Source of the DNA: Globodera rostochiensis
Lineage: Eukaryota > Nematoda > Chromadorea > Rhabditida > Heteroderidae
Direction: 5' to 3'
Assembly (NCBI GenBank): GCA_018350325.1
Contig: JAEVLN010000007.1
Coordinates: forward strand, 2,285,856-2,349,855
DNA: 64,000 bases
The notes beneath the pieces are model-generated. The model saw only the letters and a program-made list of their open reading frames with translations, ran no database searches and was not told the origin of the DNA. Positions 10,630-22,700 of the stretch are shown here, piece after piece; position 1 is the first letter of the stretch; every line of letters starts with the position of its first letter. Both the position numbers and the translations under genes were made by a program.

Positions 10630-11400
10630 GCCCAACTGAGTCTGGCCAACTGAGTCTGGTCCAACTGTGTCTGGCCGACTGAGTCTGGCCAACTGAGTCT
10701 GGTCCAACTGTGTCTGGTCGACTGAGTCTGGCCAACTGAGTCTGGTGGCCAACTGAGTCTGGCTAACTGAGTCTGGTTGGTAGGAAAAAATTTTGAACTT
10801 AAATTTTGTAAAATAAAAAGTCAACAATTAAACAAACTTCCGAGAAGTACTCCGGGGTTATCGAGAACGGAATCACGAATATGACATCAGATTTATCATT
10901 TGACTTCATCCAATCTATGATTTCAACATTTATGATTTTTTGAAAAATTTCTATTGTTATCCGTTTTTACATTAATAGGTTTAGGCCTAAGCCTAACAAA
11001 CCCCAAGCCAGGGTGGCTTAGGCCTAAGCCTAACGAACCCGGGGTATCATTTTTTGGGCGACCATCAATATGCCATACAAAATCAAAACGCCCAAAGAAT
11101 AATCGATTTTCTCACAGGAATTTCCAAAATTATCACCTGAAGAATCAATGATTGTTTTATTTAGTTTTTGTTGTTGATTATGTTTTTTTGCTTTAATTTT
11201 TGTTTAAGAAAGATATTTTTTTTAGGATACGTTTTTTGACTTTCTTTATTTTACAAATTTTTTTTCCTACCAACCAGACTCAGTTGGTCAGACTCAGTTG
11301 GCCACCAGACTCAGTTGGAGACTTAGTCAGCCAGACTCAGTTGGCCCAGACTCAGTCGGCCAGACTCAGTCGTCCCCTACCGTCGGTGAACATTGCGTCG
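10630..11400. mobile_element. Foldback-like element with inverted CTGAGTCTGG minisatellite ends
   Basis: The left end (10635-10777) is an array of 15-17 bp units containing CCAACTGAGTCTGG. The right end (11274-11372) carries the same unit in reverse complement (CCAGACTCAGTTGG). The inner flanks are also inverted: TTGGTAGGAAAAAA... at 10778 against TTTTTTTTCCTACCAA at 11257, followed by matching TTGTAAAATAAA-like sequence. The core (10.84-11.22 kb) includes two TTAGGCCTAAGCCTAAC copies and no convincing protein. Architecture is that of a non-autonomous foldback element. Confidence 0.6.
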
Positions 11401-11689
11401 AATATGAAAAGTTACGAATTTAATTTATAGCACTTCGGCGCCTGCCTGCCTCCTCTCTGCTACTTTTGGAAGCCATTTGGGTTGCATTATATTTTATGCT
11501 TTTTTCTCAACAATAACCCCAAAGGGGCTGGATAAAATTATAAAAAATGATAAGAAAAGACAATATATCGATAATTGAATTTCATAAAAAATTCTCATTA
11601 AAAACTGCGCCTTTCTACTGTCAAATGGCCAGCTGAAACAAAAACTCTTTGCTAATGGAAGGCGAAAGCTGTTCATGAGGTGACCCGAC

Positions 11690-12505
11690 ATTTCAACACT
11701 GGACGTTTCAACACTGAACATTTCAACACTGATTTTAAATAAAATGATAGTGCCAAATTCAAAAATACCTAGTTATAATTAAATAAATATGCCAAATATT
11801 GCTTTTCTGGATCTGCGTTGTGCGAATGTTGTGCATTTTTGACTAGACCTAATTTGAACCGAATCCGCCCTGTTCATTCCATGGAGAATAAACGTGAATT
11901 CTTCCCGGACAGTAAGGAGGCACCCATTTCATATCTGTTACGGTATCAAAAAATTAATGTAATGCTTACGCGAATGCAGCGCCAACATTCAACATTATCG
12001 GTTATTGCCGAGTTTCTTTCAAAACGGTATTCAAACCCGTGTCGTGACAAGATTGTGCCACCTTTGGTTGATTTTTGTTCGATGAATTGAACCAATTCTT
12101 GACCCCCAATTTCACTCTCATCGGAAGGACTATTTGATGAATCTAATTGGCCCTCTTCGGAAGAACTCCAGCGAAAGCATATTATTAGGAAAATATGCCA
12201 ATCCATTTCAATGTCAACAATAACAAGGACCATTTAAATATTTTCGAATTTCTCAAATTTCTTATCACATATCATTTAGCTCAGCAAGACTGACTAATTA
12301 ATATTTATTTAATTTAACTAGGTATTTTTGAATTTGACACTATCAATTTATTTTTAAAATTTAATCAGTGTTGAAATGTCCAGTGTGAAACGTCCAGTGT
12401 TGAAATGTCCAGTGTTGAAATGTCCAGTGTTGAAATGTCCTGTGTTGAAATCAGTGTTGAAATGTCTAGCGTTGAAATGTCCTGTGTTGAAATGTACAGG
12501 AGCCG
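11690..12505. mobile_element. Second foldback-like element with inverted GTGTTGAAATGTCC ends
   Basis: The left end carries units of ATTTCAACACTGGACGT type followed by a unique arm (GATAGTGCCAAATTC, AATACCTAGTTATAATT). The right end (12300-12505) carries the reverse complement: AATTTAACTAGGTATTTTTG, TTGACACTATCAA, then about 9 units of GTGTTGAAATGTCCA. The core holds a 90-codon plus-strand frame (11818-12090) of unknown nature. It abuts the truncated 3' end of the next gene. Confidence 0.6.
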
Positions 12506-12542
12506 TTCATGATTTGCCTAAATCTTAGAAAAATTTGAAAAG

Positions 12543-14907
12543 TTAAATTTCTGTAACTTTTACCGCTCGACCTGGTTGGAAGTAGAGACAGGACCATACA
12601 TGAATATTTGTACAAATAGTAAACCAAACGTTTTTTGTGTAAATGATTTGGCGAGACGCCAAATTGACGCCACAGCCGATGACGTCGCCCATGCCAAACG
12701 AAGGCTCTCCTCCGATGTACGGACGTCGATTGATGCCGTAGGGACATCCCTCAACCGCGTGACCCCAAAACCTGCCACAACTTTCGTATGCGTAAGTTCC
12801 GTTGTATCGTCCAACCCAAACGTCCAATGGCATTTGTTTGGTCGCCAGTCCAATGCAAACATTGCTAAATATAATTTTTTTTAAGGAAAATGGTTCTAAA
12901 GCAATTCAAAGCTAAACAATTTATTTATTTAACTTACTTTGCTTGCTCCAAGATGGTCACTTCGTAGTAGAAAACCCCAAAATCCTTTTTTGGAATTACC
13001 CATTCAGCGCGGACAGAGCGCCACGCTGAAAATAAACTCAATTCAAAAAATTGCGTACTCTTTACTTAAACCGTTTTAATCAAATTACTTTAGCAGAATA
13101 ATCTTTACCATAATTATTTCCATTATATTGGACAATCAATCGTTTGGGCTCAATGAGCGTCAGGTCCTCGTGACATGCAGCGGAATCCCATCGATTTTGA
13201 AGTGTTAGTCCTAAGGAATTTTATTTTTAAAATATTAAATATCATTTCCCTTTATGAGTAGAACTTTGCTAGGTAAAAACGGTCTTTGTAGTTTTCATAA
13301 TTACAGTAAAAATACTAAGTTTTTATCGGGTTTCAAGTCAAATTTTTATAAAATCACGGAGTTGACGAATCCGGAAGCGGCTTTCGCACACGGCGCAGAA
13401 TCCGCTATGCGGAGCTTACTCTATGCAAACCGATTTAAACCCGACAAATCAGTTTCGGGAATTTTGACCTAACCGGATTTGAGAATTTTTATCTCCCCGC
13501 TATGAAAAGCTACGGACCGTTTTTACCTATCAAAGTGCTCTACTTATATAGAGGACTAATGCATATAGAAAAACAAATTTCAACCGACCGCTTTAAAGTT
13601 TAAACGTTATTTTTGCTTTTCAACATGTTGGAAAGCTTAGCCTACCCGATTTGGTCGTGGTACGTTCATTAGTTGGGAATTGCAGCTGGTAAAGCTCGGG
13701 CAGACCGGGATTCGGATGAGAATGGTACAAATACACGCTGATAATCTCGTCCCGTGTCAACACTCCGGACGGAACTGTCAAAAGCGACCGTATTTTAAAT
13801 CCAAAAAATGTTCCTACCAATATTCTCAGTAAAATCCTTTTGAGGAATGAGCGGAAAACGAATTTTGAAAAGTGCCGGGCCAAGCATTTCGCGTCTATTC
13901 TCCGCCGAAGGCTCTTTCCCATTTTGACGGCATTTTTCGTCCGCCCAGCGAAGTGCCTAATTAAAAACAAATTAAAAACATTTTAATTTGTTTTAATATT
14001 TTTATAAATTTACGGCATTCCAAATTGCAATTTCGTCGTTGATGTACAGTTCGTCACGGGCCAGAATCTCACACAATAATTGCTGATCAATTTGCAAAAA
14101 CTCTTCCAAGAGGAGCAAAGCGTCCGCATTCTGGTCAATGTAAGCCAAACAGCGGCGAGTAAAATCCTAAAATAATTAATTATGTTTAAAGAAAGACAAT
14201 AAATTTATTTAGGGTTAAAAATAAGTAACAATTTGCCCCCCCCACCTCTTCTCCAAGAAAGCGAGTCTGAGCAAACGCGAAGAAAATATTGCTCAGTTCC
14301 GGTATGGGAAAGTTCAGGCACGAATTGACAAGTTCAGGAAGATCATATTTTTTAGCTTAAATTAAAAATTTGAGAATTTAAAAATCGGCAAAAATTTTCT
14401 GACCGGCATAAAGCACAGAAATTGCATTGTCCCCGTTCAGCCCGCTCAAATCGTCCGCATAAATAAAGCTGAGCATCGCCTTGAACGCCCCCACCTCCAC
14501 GTCGGTCACCTCCACCGGTTTAATCCCTTCCGAAGGGTCTAAAAAATTCGTTAATTAAAAAATCGTTAATTTTTTTTTTGGCTTACCGGCATTTTGAGCA
14601 TCAAAAGGGAACATTGCCTCAAAAACGTCGGAGGCCGCCATCAGAATCTGTGAGTGTGCTAGCAGAAGCTTAACAAAATTAAAAAATTGAAATATAATTA
14701 ATTAAAGTAATTGAAAATCATTAATTAAAGTAATTGAAAATCATTAATTAAAGTAATTGAAAATCATTAATTAAAGTAAGTGTTTCAATATTTTTCAGAA
14801 CTCGCCTCCTTTTCGTCTCCTCCCCCCACCAAAAAGTGAACGTCCGCCCCATTGCCCGTCTCCAGCAAATGCTTCATCCGCCCTAGCGAAGAATTTGGCT
14901 TTGGCAT
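12543..14907 (-). CDS. BTB-BACK-SPRY protein without signal peptide, C-terminus replaced
   Basis: Minus-strand exons: 14907-14806 (start [27 protein letters not shown]), 14668-14587 (DVFEAMF), 14538-14404 ([17 protein letters not shown]), 14355-14246, 14166-14014 ([17 protein letters not shown]), 13956-13818 (RWADEKC, KIRFPL), 13774-13646 ([20 protein letters not shown]), 13210-13109 ([13 protein letters not shown]), 13025-12938 ([11 protein letters not shown]) and 12864-12543. Frame is kept throughout, for 453 residues. SPRY reads normally to RQIIYTKN; then the usual GRRLG donor and last exon are missing and 26 unrelated residues follow to a stop at 12543, next to the foldback end. The BTB exon uses a GC donor. 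Inferred role: Cullin-3 adaptor with a possibly impaired SPRY. Confidence 0.78.
14694..14785. repeat. Intronic minisatellite (about 23 bp unit)
   Basis: About four tandem copies built on ATTAATTAAAGTAATTGAAA lie in the first intron of the BTB-BACK-SPRY gene. The same unit recurs in the first intron of the BTB-BACK-MATH gene near 62.58-62.67 kb, so it predates their duplication. Confidence 0.7.
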
Positions 14908-16040
14908 TTTACAAAATTATATTATTAAAAGCGTCTGGAAAAAGAATTTAGAAAAATTAATCTTTTGCACGCGCAATGCAATAAAAATTGAAAATGCCCA
15001 AAAGCACCTAAAGATTTAATTTTCTTGACTAGTAATGCAGCCTTAAAAACAAAGAAAAACTTTGTTCTAATCGAAAAACGTGAGTAAGTTTATTACTGTG
15101 TATCAGGGATGGGCAAAATCGGAAATAAATCCGAATTAACTTAAATCTCTGTTTCCAGAATCCGTAATTTTTAAAAGGATTTTTTCTTTTTTCAATTATT
15201 CATTCAAAATAAAAAAAATTCAATTTAAAAAATCCAAAAAATTTGAATTTTAAAAAACCATAAGGGGGCCCTTTTGAATTGCAATATCCGTAATTTTGGA
15301 TCAATTTTTACAACAAGATTCATTAAAATTTTTAAAAAATGTTTGACCTCTCCCATTCTTAAAAAGCTTCAAGAAAATGCCATATTTTTAAAGCCAAAAA
15401 ACGCGAAATTTTCCGGAATCCGAAATTTTGCCGAGCCCTAATAAATAGTTTATTGCTCATGAAGAGCCTTTGTGTTCATCGTATAAATAAATGAATGAAT
15501 GAATGAATGAATGGAGAAATGGAAAATATTTCCCATCTTTTAAATGACGAATCTTCCGCTGCTGCTGGTGATGAGCCCATTCGCCTTTTCTGACATTTGT
15601 GCACAAAAAAAGATCCGAAATTAAGAAAATGTCTCTTTTTGCATTCATTTGAATTTGCTAGGGGCAAAACGCTGACCCCACAAAATGTTTGGGGCGATTG
15701 GTGCTCAAAATGGCATTTTTTTTTGGTTGGACTTTTATTTGAACAAGTTCTTTTGCATGCCATTCGAATGTCCAATGGAAACAAATACCATCCAAATCTC
15801 AAATAGAACGACCTCCGGCGGTGTTGATAGACACCGCCGGGAAACTTTTTTTCCATTTTTGTTGGAATTGTTAAAAAATTGGCCCAAAATACCAAAATAC
15901 GAATTATCCTGGCCGAGCTGAAATCAGTACATTTTTGACAAATATGTGCAGTTGGCATCCCTGGTTTTAACATGTTGATGTACCATTTTTATCTTTATTT
16001 TAAAATGTAACTGAAAAATACTTCCCTCGTTTTTGCCCCA
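14908..16040. other. Intergenic A/T-rich DNA
   Basis: Upstream of the BTB-BACK-SPRY start. Holds short ATGA/GAAT repeats near 15490-15510 and a long minus-strand frame (15476-15973) of skewed composition with no domain that crosses a perfect hairpin; I do not regard it as a gene. Confidence 0.4.
15815..15840. repeat. GC-rich hairpin of a dispersed family
   Basis: CCGGCGGTGT and ACACCGCCGG form a perfect 10-bp stem around TGATAG, followed by GGGAAACTTTTTTT. Related sequences occur near 4786, 33790, 39170, 45400 and 62937. Confidence 0.65.
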
Positions 16041-17039
16041 AAAGCAACATCCATTCGAATATTTTATAAGATAATCCCAACTTTTAGTCTAAATAAATTT
16101 AGCTCCATTCATAACGGCTAAATAAGCATTTATTTTGACTTATTTCCCATTAAATAATTAATTTAAACCATACAGATTTTAGTAAATAACATTTTTAAAC
16201 TCATAATTTGACATAAAATTAATTTTATTTTTTATTCCATTCCATTCGTCCGTTTCAGAACATTTGTGGTTTACTTTTAAAAGCATTTTCTTAAATTTCT
16301 TTTTGCAGAATTTGGGGATGCCGATGACACTTTGGGCGACCAAACAAATTTGAAAAATTGCTTCAATCTTAACCGATTCAGAAAAACTTACCGCCAATCA
16401 AAAGATCTCGAAGAGTTGAAGCTAACATTAAGTTAAAGCTTTGTGATTGGACAAGTTTCAAAAAAGTTATGGCCAGAAAAGTTGTTAAAATTTAAAAATT
16501 CCGGTTCTTATGGGTTTTCTGGCCATAATTCGGGTTGATTCGGAAAGGTAAGTGAATGTTCGTTTTAGGAACCGACAATCCCTAAGCCACAGTTAAAAAA
16601 GCAAAAACACCAATTGGTGCCATATTTTTACCCATTTTTAATTGCTTTTAAATTCAATAAAATATATTCCCTCTGCCGTTTTCGTCTCTATTTATTACAA
16701 CGTAATCCATTCAAATATTTTTGTAAGATAATCCCAATTTTTAGTCTTTCTTTATTCATAACGGTTAAATATTCATTTAAAATTCTTTGTTTTATATTTT
16801 GGCTTATTTTCCCATTATCAGATTTTCCGGCAGATTCCTGCTCAGCGTGGCGAGCGGAGTCGTCGACCGTTTTTGAGTTAGCCCATATTAAGTAGAAATT
16901 CCGACATCTTATATCCGGGGTTTTCAGGGGTGCTGATCACGAATCAAATTAGATTTTGTCAAATCATTTATTTTGTCTATACTTGATTTTCGGTAAAACT
17001 AAACGAAGGGCGCGCGACCTGATCGGACAACGGACAAAA
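16040..17039. repeat. Dispersed repeat copies, no gene seen
   Basis: An imperfect block with CATTC..AATATTTT, AAGATAATCCCAA and TTTAGTCT, then CATAACGG, occurs near 16050-16200 and 16700-16830, with a third copy near 17560-17760. It looks like a decayed interspersed repeat. Confidence 0.4.
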
Positions 17040-17405
17040 CTAACGGTAATAGGAGCCCTTTTTCTGTTTTTTGTCAGTCGATTGAGAACACGCCTTAACA
17101 TAAGCCTCGAGTTCCCTAAGCCTAATCGGCTTCAAAGTCTCGAAATCATTTTCAATTTCGTCCGGATTCAAATGTTTAATCTGTTCCCGTGCCTTCTTTT
17201 TGCTCACAACGCTAAAAATAGTTTAATTAGCCACAAACAAAAGCATTGTCAGGTTATGGCCTGGCAAATTGTTAATGTTCTGCGAAAGTTGGCGTTTTTC
17301 ATCGTAAGTCATCGGCTCGGAGGAGTGCTCGTCTTCAGAATTGAATTTGTATTCCTTTGGCGACAGCTCTTTCTTCTGAGCTTCAGTCGTTGGAATTTCG
17401 ATGTA
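17040..17405 (-). pseudogene. BET-family NET (extra-terminal) domain fragment
   Basis: The minus-strand frame reads SEPMTYDEKRQLSQNINNLPG, then after a break [20 protein letters not shown] and LEAYVKAC, ending at a stop at 17042-17040. This is the signature of the NET domain of BRD2/3/4-type BET proteins, which binds short basic/hydrophobic peptides of chromatin factors. The two halves are in different frames; a 27-nt intron (GTTTGT...TTTTTAG) could rejoin them but would be very short. An upstream in-frame stop near 17408 and absence of bromodomains make this a fragment or pseudogene. Other relatives of BET proteins cannot be excluded. Confidence 0.6.
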
Positions 17406-19739
17406 TTAATCGTACTTTAGAATTTCCTTTCTCACAATTCTCTGGGTCAACATTTTGCTGGGAGCAAATAAAACATTCAAATTTATGATAAAAAGGATTA
17501 ATTCCCAAAAGTGAATGTCCATCCCCCCCGTTTTTAGGTCAACATTTGTCCAATGAAAACGTCCATTCAGTTTATAAGATAATCCAAACTTACAGTCCAT
17601 AAATACATTTAAGTTCATTCAACATATTCATTTATATAAAAACTTTTGCCATTTGGAGGCTAAAAATTTGAAAGAACAAAACGCGAATTTTAATAAAATT
17701 CTTTGTTTTGTATTAGGCTTTATGTACATAATCAAAGCAATTTTATCAGATTTTGTAGTAAATAAAATGTCCTTTTGACCGATTCAATCAATGGAATGGA
17801 CATACATAACAGATGATCAGGGTGTCGGAATTGGGGCCGGGCTGTTTGGTGGGTGGAGGAGCGTGGGGGGACGATGGCGAACACGGTCGCCAAAAGCAAT
17901 AAGACGAAGAAAATTAATTCAATGTGTGCTTTATTCTCTCGCTCAAACTTGGGTAATTAAACCCTATTTACAATGAAATGAACCCCAAATGAATTGATCA
18001 CTGGGGCGGAAGTTGGAATCCCGGGACAATTGGTGGAGCCCGGGAAAGGGACAATTGAGTGATGTGAGTGGAAGGCAAAAGCCGGGGGCAATTGAAATGT
18101 GAGTGACAATTGGGCCCGGACCAAGGTTGGGGCAAATGTGCTGTATTGAATTGTGGCATGTTTGGATTGGCACGAAATGAATTGGGGGAAGTGGGGGAAA
18201 TTGGTCACAGTGAAATGTGATCAAACTTTTGGCCTCGAAGGACCGCAAGTTTATGAATGCCCCGCAGGGGCAATTGGGCAAATGTGTGTATTGAAGGGGT
18301 TTGCCCAATGGAAGGAAATTGGAAGGGGCCGGGTCTCAAGCAGTGCTGGGAGAACAACGGGGCGGGGCCGAGCAAATGTTGGGGATGGGAGGTGCAGTTG
18401 AACTGCTCGACATTGTGGGGACAATGGTTGTACAATTGGAAGAGAAATGATTGGTGGATTGCTTGGGTGAGTGTATTTATGGGGGCCATTGTGGATGGAT
18501 GGAACAAAGTACGTTGGGGCTGATAAGAGCCCTGCCCACAGAAGAGGAACATTGGAGTGTTCTTTGGTGGCGTGATTGGAGGGGGGGGGGGGGGGTAGTG
18601 GCAAACGATGAGTGACATTTGGAGGGGGGAGGGGGGTAAACATGTGCATGAGTGAGGGGGGGGGGTAGTGAACTTGCCCTTCCCTTATCACTTCCCCATC
18701 AGTCGATCAAATTTTGATCGACCGGAATCCTCAAATTCCGACACTCCCGCGCGAAAAGAAAAGGAGGGCCCGTCTTGCGCATCTGGCTCGTCCTCGTTCT
18801 TTCGTCTTTCTTGCTCCATCGGTCTGCTCGCTCGCCTCGTTTGTCGTTTGCTCGTTGCACTTTCTTCGAAGTGCATGGCCGCCTTTGACTTTTGTTCGTT
18901 GCGGATGTTTTGTCGCTGTTGTCCTCGTCGGATTCCAATTTTGCTGAGTAAGGTGATTTGCTGGCTGGCGGTGTGCCTTTTGTCGATCCGCGTTGTTGCT
19001 GGATGCCTTTCCCTTGTTTGTCGCGAAATGGTGGTTGGTTGTCCAGAGTAGATTCGATGTGCTGATGGGTTGCGGCGTTCCGTTGCGTTGTTTGCCGCTC
19101 CTTTTTCCTTGCTGTGGTTGGCGGTGGTAGGATTTCGCGTTTCCAAGTGAACGTTGGCCACGGCCTTACCGTGGGCCGTAATCGCGCTGTTGAATTTGGC
19201 CAAAGCCTTGTCGGCGTTTGGGGCCATGTCTCTGGTGTAGACGTACTCCAGGGTTGCGCTTTGGTTGGGGCTGCGCGCGGCTGCCCATTTGTTGTATCCA
19301 TTGCGATTGGATGAATGGCCATCAGTCCGATGAAGCTGATGATCATGAGCGCGCCAAATGTTTGGTTGATCCCTCGTGCGCGTTGTCTCGTTGATTTCGA
19401 TGTTGATGGCTTCTGATCCGCCGTAACTGGGTTGCTTTTCGGTGTCTCGATGATTTCCAAGTCGGATGAAGTTGATCTGTCGCTGTTGTTGCCGTCTGAC
19501 GTTAGGTCGATGAATGGTGGACTCTTTGCCTGAGCTGTTGCTGGGTAAGTAGCGGTGGTGCGCAGCCGTGCTGTGTTCGAGAACAGCTTGTTCCGTTGGT
19601 GCTGTTTAAGAAGTGCTCTCTCTTTCTCTTGTCGGCGTTTCTCGTAGTCTGAGCTTGTTGCGTTTGGTTCAACGCTGATTTGTCGGGTTCGGGGTATCCG
19701 GACAGGATGCCAGGTTTTCTTCTGCTTCTTCTGACCAAA
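17406..19739. other. Strand-biased region, probably decayed transposon or low-complexity gene
   Basis: 17.8-18.7 kb is G/T-rich on the plus strand with several G runs. The minus strand holds overlapping long frames (18308-17964, 18691-18251, 19227-18688, 19460-18699). The 19460 frame includes a hydrophobic segment (GALMIISFIGLMAIHP) and a long Thr/Pro/Lys-rich tail; the 19227 frame has the better-balanced stretch MAPNADKALAKFNSAITAHG. No reverse transcriptase, integrase or capsid motif is visible. A retroelement remnant is my best guess, without firm evidence. Confidence 0.3.
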
Positions 19740-22700
19740 AAACGCTAATGTAAATTATGCTAAAAAATCCTAAAATTATTTCGTAAAAATGAATAAAAAT
19801 AATTGAAATAACAAGAAGCTTTATTATGTTTCCGGAAAATTTAATTTTAGTCCAACCTTTTGGTTAGACAATTCCAAAAATTGTTGATCCACTTTCGTGG
19901 AGGGTCCAAGTACCTTACTAGGACTATAAATAGCCAATGAACGTAACAATTACTGGAACTTTATGAAAATGTAGTAACAATTGTTCGATAGGGTGCGTTG
20001 GTTGGCTCATTTTCTCTCACCGTCTGTCTGTCTCTCTCTTTTTCTAATACTATTTCTTCAAAAGTAAAATTTGTAGTAAAACTCCTAAATTATGTCGAAA
20101 ATTGTGTGAAAAGCTTCTTTTAATGTAAATCTATGCTAAAAAATCCTAAAATTATTTCGTAAAAATGGGCAAAAATAATTGAAGTGATGAAAAAAGCTTT
20201 CTTATGTTTTCGGAAAATTAAATTTTAAGTCCAACCTTTTGGTTAGACAATTCCAAAATTTGTTGATCCACTTTCGTGGAGGGTCCAAGTACCTTACTAG
20301 GACTATAAATAGCCAATGAACGTAACAATTACTGGAACTTTATGAAAATGTAGTAACAATTGTTCGATAGGGTGCGTTGGTTGGCTCATTTTCTCTCACC
20401 GTCTGTCTGTCTCTCTCTTTTTCTAATACTATTTCTTTAAAAGTAAAATTTGAGCTAAAACTCTTAAATTATGTCAAAAATTGTGTGAAAAGCTTCTTTT
20501 AATGTAAATCTATGCTAAAAAATCCTAAAATTATTTCGTAAAAATGGGCAAAAATAATTGAAGTGATGAAAAAAGCTTTCTTATGTTTTCGGAAAATTAA
20601 ATTTTAAGTCCAACCTTTTGGTTAGACAATTCCAAAATTTGTTGATCCACTTTCGTGGAGGGTCCAAGTACCTTACTAGGACTATAAATAGCCAATGAAC
20701 GTAACAATTACTGGAACTTTATGAAAATGTAGTAACAATTGTTCGATAGGGTGCGTTGGTTGGCTCATTTTCTCTCACCGTCTGTCTGTCTCTCTCTTTT
20801 TCTAATACTATTTCTTTAAAAGTAAAATTTGTGCTAAAACTCCTAACTATGTCAAAATTGTGTGAAAAGCTTCTTTTAATGTAAATCTATGCTAAAAAAT
20901 CCTAAAATTATTTCGTAAAAATATGCAAAAATAATTGAACTGATGAAAAAAGCTTTCTTATGTTTTTGGAAAATTAAATTTTAAGTCCAAACTTTTGGTT
21001 AGACAATTCCAAAATTTGTTGATCCACTTTCGTGGAGAGTCCAAGTACCTTACTAGGACTATAAATAGCCAATGAACGTAACAATTACTGGAACTTTATG
21101 AAAATGTAGTAACAATTGTTCGATAGGGTGCGTTGGTTGGCTCATTTTCTCTCACCGTCTGTCTGTCTCTCTCTTTTTCTAATACTATTTCTTTAAAAGT
21201 AAAATTTGTAGTAAAACTCCTAAATTATGTCAAAATTGTGTGAAAAGCTTCTTTTAATGTAAATCTATGCTAAAAAATCCTTAAATTATTTCGTAAAAAT
21301 GGGCAAAAATAATTGAAGTGATGAAAAAAGCTTTCTTATGTTTTCGGAAAATTAAATTTTAAGTCCAACCTTTTGGTTAGACAATTCCAAAATTTGTTGA
21401 TCCACTTTCGTGGAGGGTCCAAGTACCTTACTAGGACTATAAATAGCCAATGAACGTAACAATTACTGGAACTTTATGAAAATGTAGTAACAATTGTTCG
21501 ATAGGGTGCGTTGGTTGGCTCATTTTCTCTCACCGTCTGTCTGTCTCTCTCTTTTTCTAATACTATTTCTTTAAAAGTAAAATTTGAGCTAAAAATCTTA
21601 AAATTATGCAAAATTGTGTAAAAGCTTCTTTTAATGTAAATCTATGCTAAAAAATCCTAAAATTATTTCGTAAAAATGGGCAAAAATAATTGAAGTGATG
21701 AAAAAAGCTTTCTTATGTTTTCGGAAAATTAAATTTTAAGTCCAACCTTTTGGTTAGACAATTCCAAAATTTGTTGATCCACTTTCGTGGAGGGTCCAAG
21801 TACCTTACTAGGACTATAAATAGCCAATGAACGTAACAATTACTGGAACTTTATGAAAATGTAGTAACAATTGTTCGATAGGGTGCGTTGGTTGGCTCAT
21901 TTTCTCTCACCGTCTGTCTGTCTCTCTCTTTTTCTAATACTATTTCTTCAAAAGTAAAATTTGTAGTAAAACTCCTAAATTATGTCGAAAATTGTGTGAA
22001 AAGCTTCTTTTAATGTAAATCTATGCTAAAAAATCCTAAAATTATTTCGTACAAATATGCAAAAATAATTTGAACTGATGAAAAAACTTTCTTATGTTTT
22101 CGGAAAATAAATTTTAAGTCCAACCTTTTGGTTAGACAATTCCAAAATTTGTTGATCCACTTTCGTGGAGAGTCCAAGTACCTTACTGGACTATAATAAA
22201 TAGCCAATGAACGTAACAATTACTGGAACTTTATGAAAATGTAGTAACAATTGTTCGATAGGGTGCGTTGGTTGGCTCATTTTCTCTCACCGTCTGTCTG
22301 TCTCTCTCTTTTTCTAATACTATTTCTTCAAAAGTAAAATTTGTAGTAAAACTCCTAAATTATGTCGAAAATTGTGTGAAAAGCTTCTTTTAATGTAAAT
22401 CTATGCTAAAAAATCCTAAAATTATTTCGTACAAATATGCAAAAATAATTGAACTGATGAAAAAAGCTTTCTTATGTTTTCGGAAAATTAAATTTTAAGT
22501 CCAACCTTTTGGTTAGGCAATTCCAAAATTTGTTGATCCACTTTCGTGGAGGGTCCAAGTACCTTACTAGGACTATAAATAGCCAATGAACGTAACAATT
22601 ACTGGAACTTTATGAAAATGTAGTAACAATTGTTCGATAGGGTGCGTTGGTTGGCTCATTTTCTCTCACCGTCTGTCTGTCTCTCTCTTTTTCTAATACT

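Noticed and set aside
15476..15973. 165-codon minus-strand frame
   Set aside because: Crosses a perfect hairpin and simple repeats, with biased composition and no domain.
18205..18691. Possible retroelement envelope-like frame
   Set aside because: Composition and hydrophobic segments are suggestive, but no diagnostic cysteine pattern, polymerase or LTR could be established by eye.
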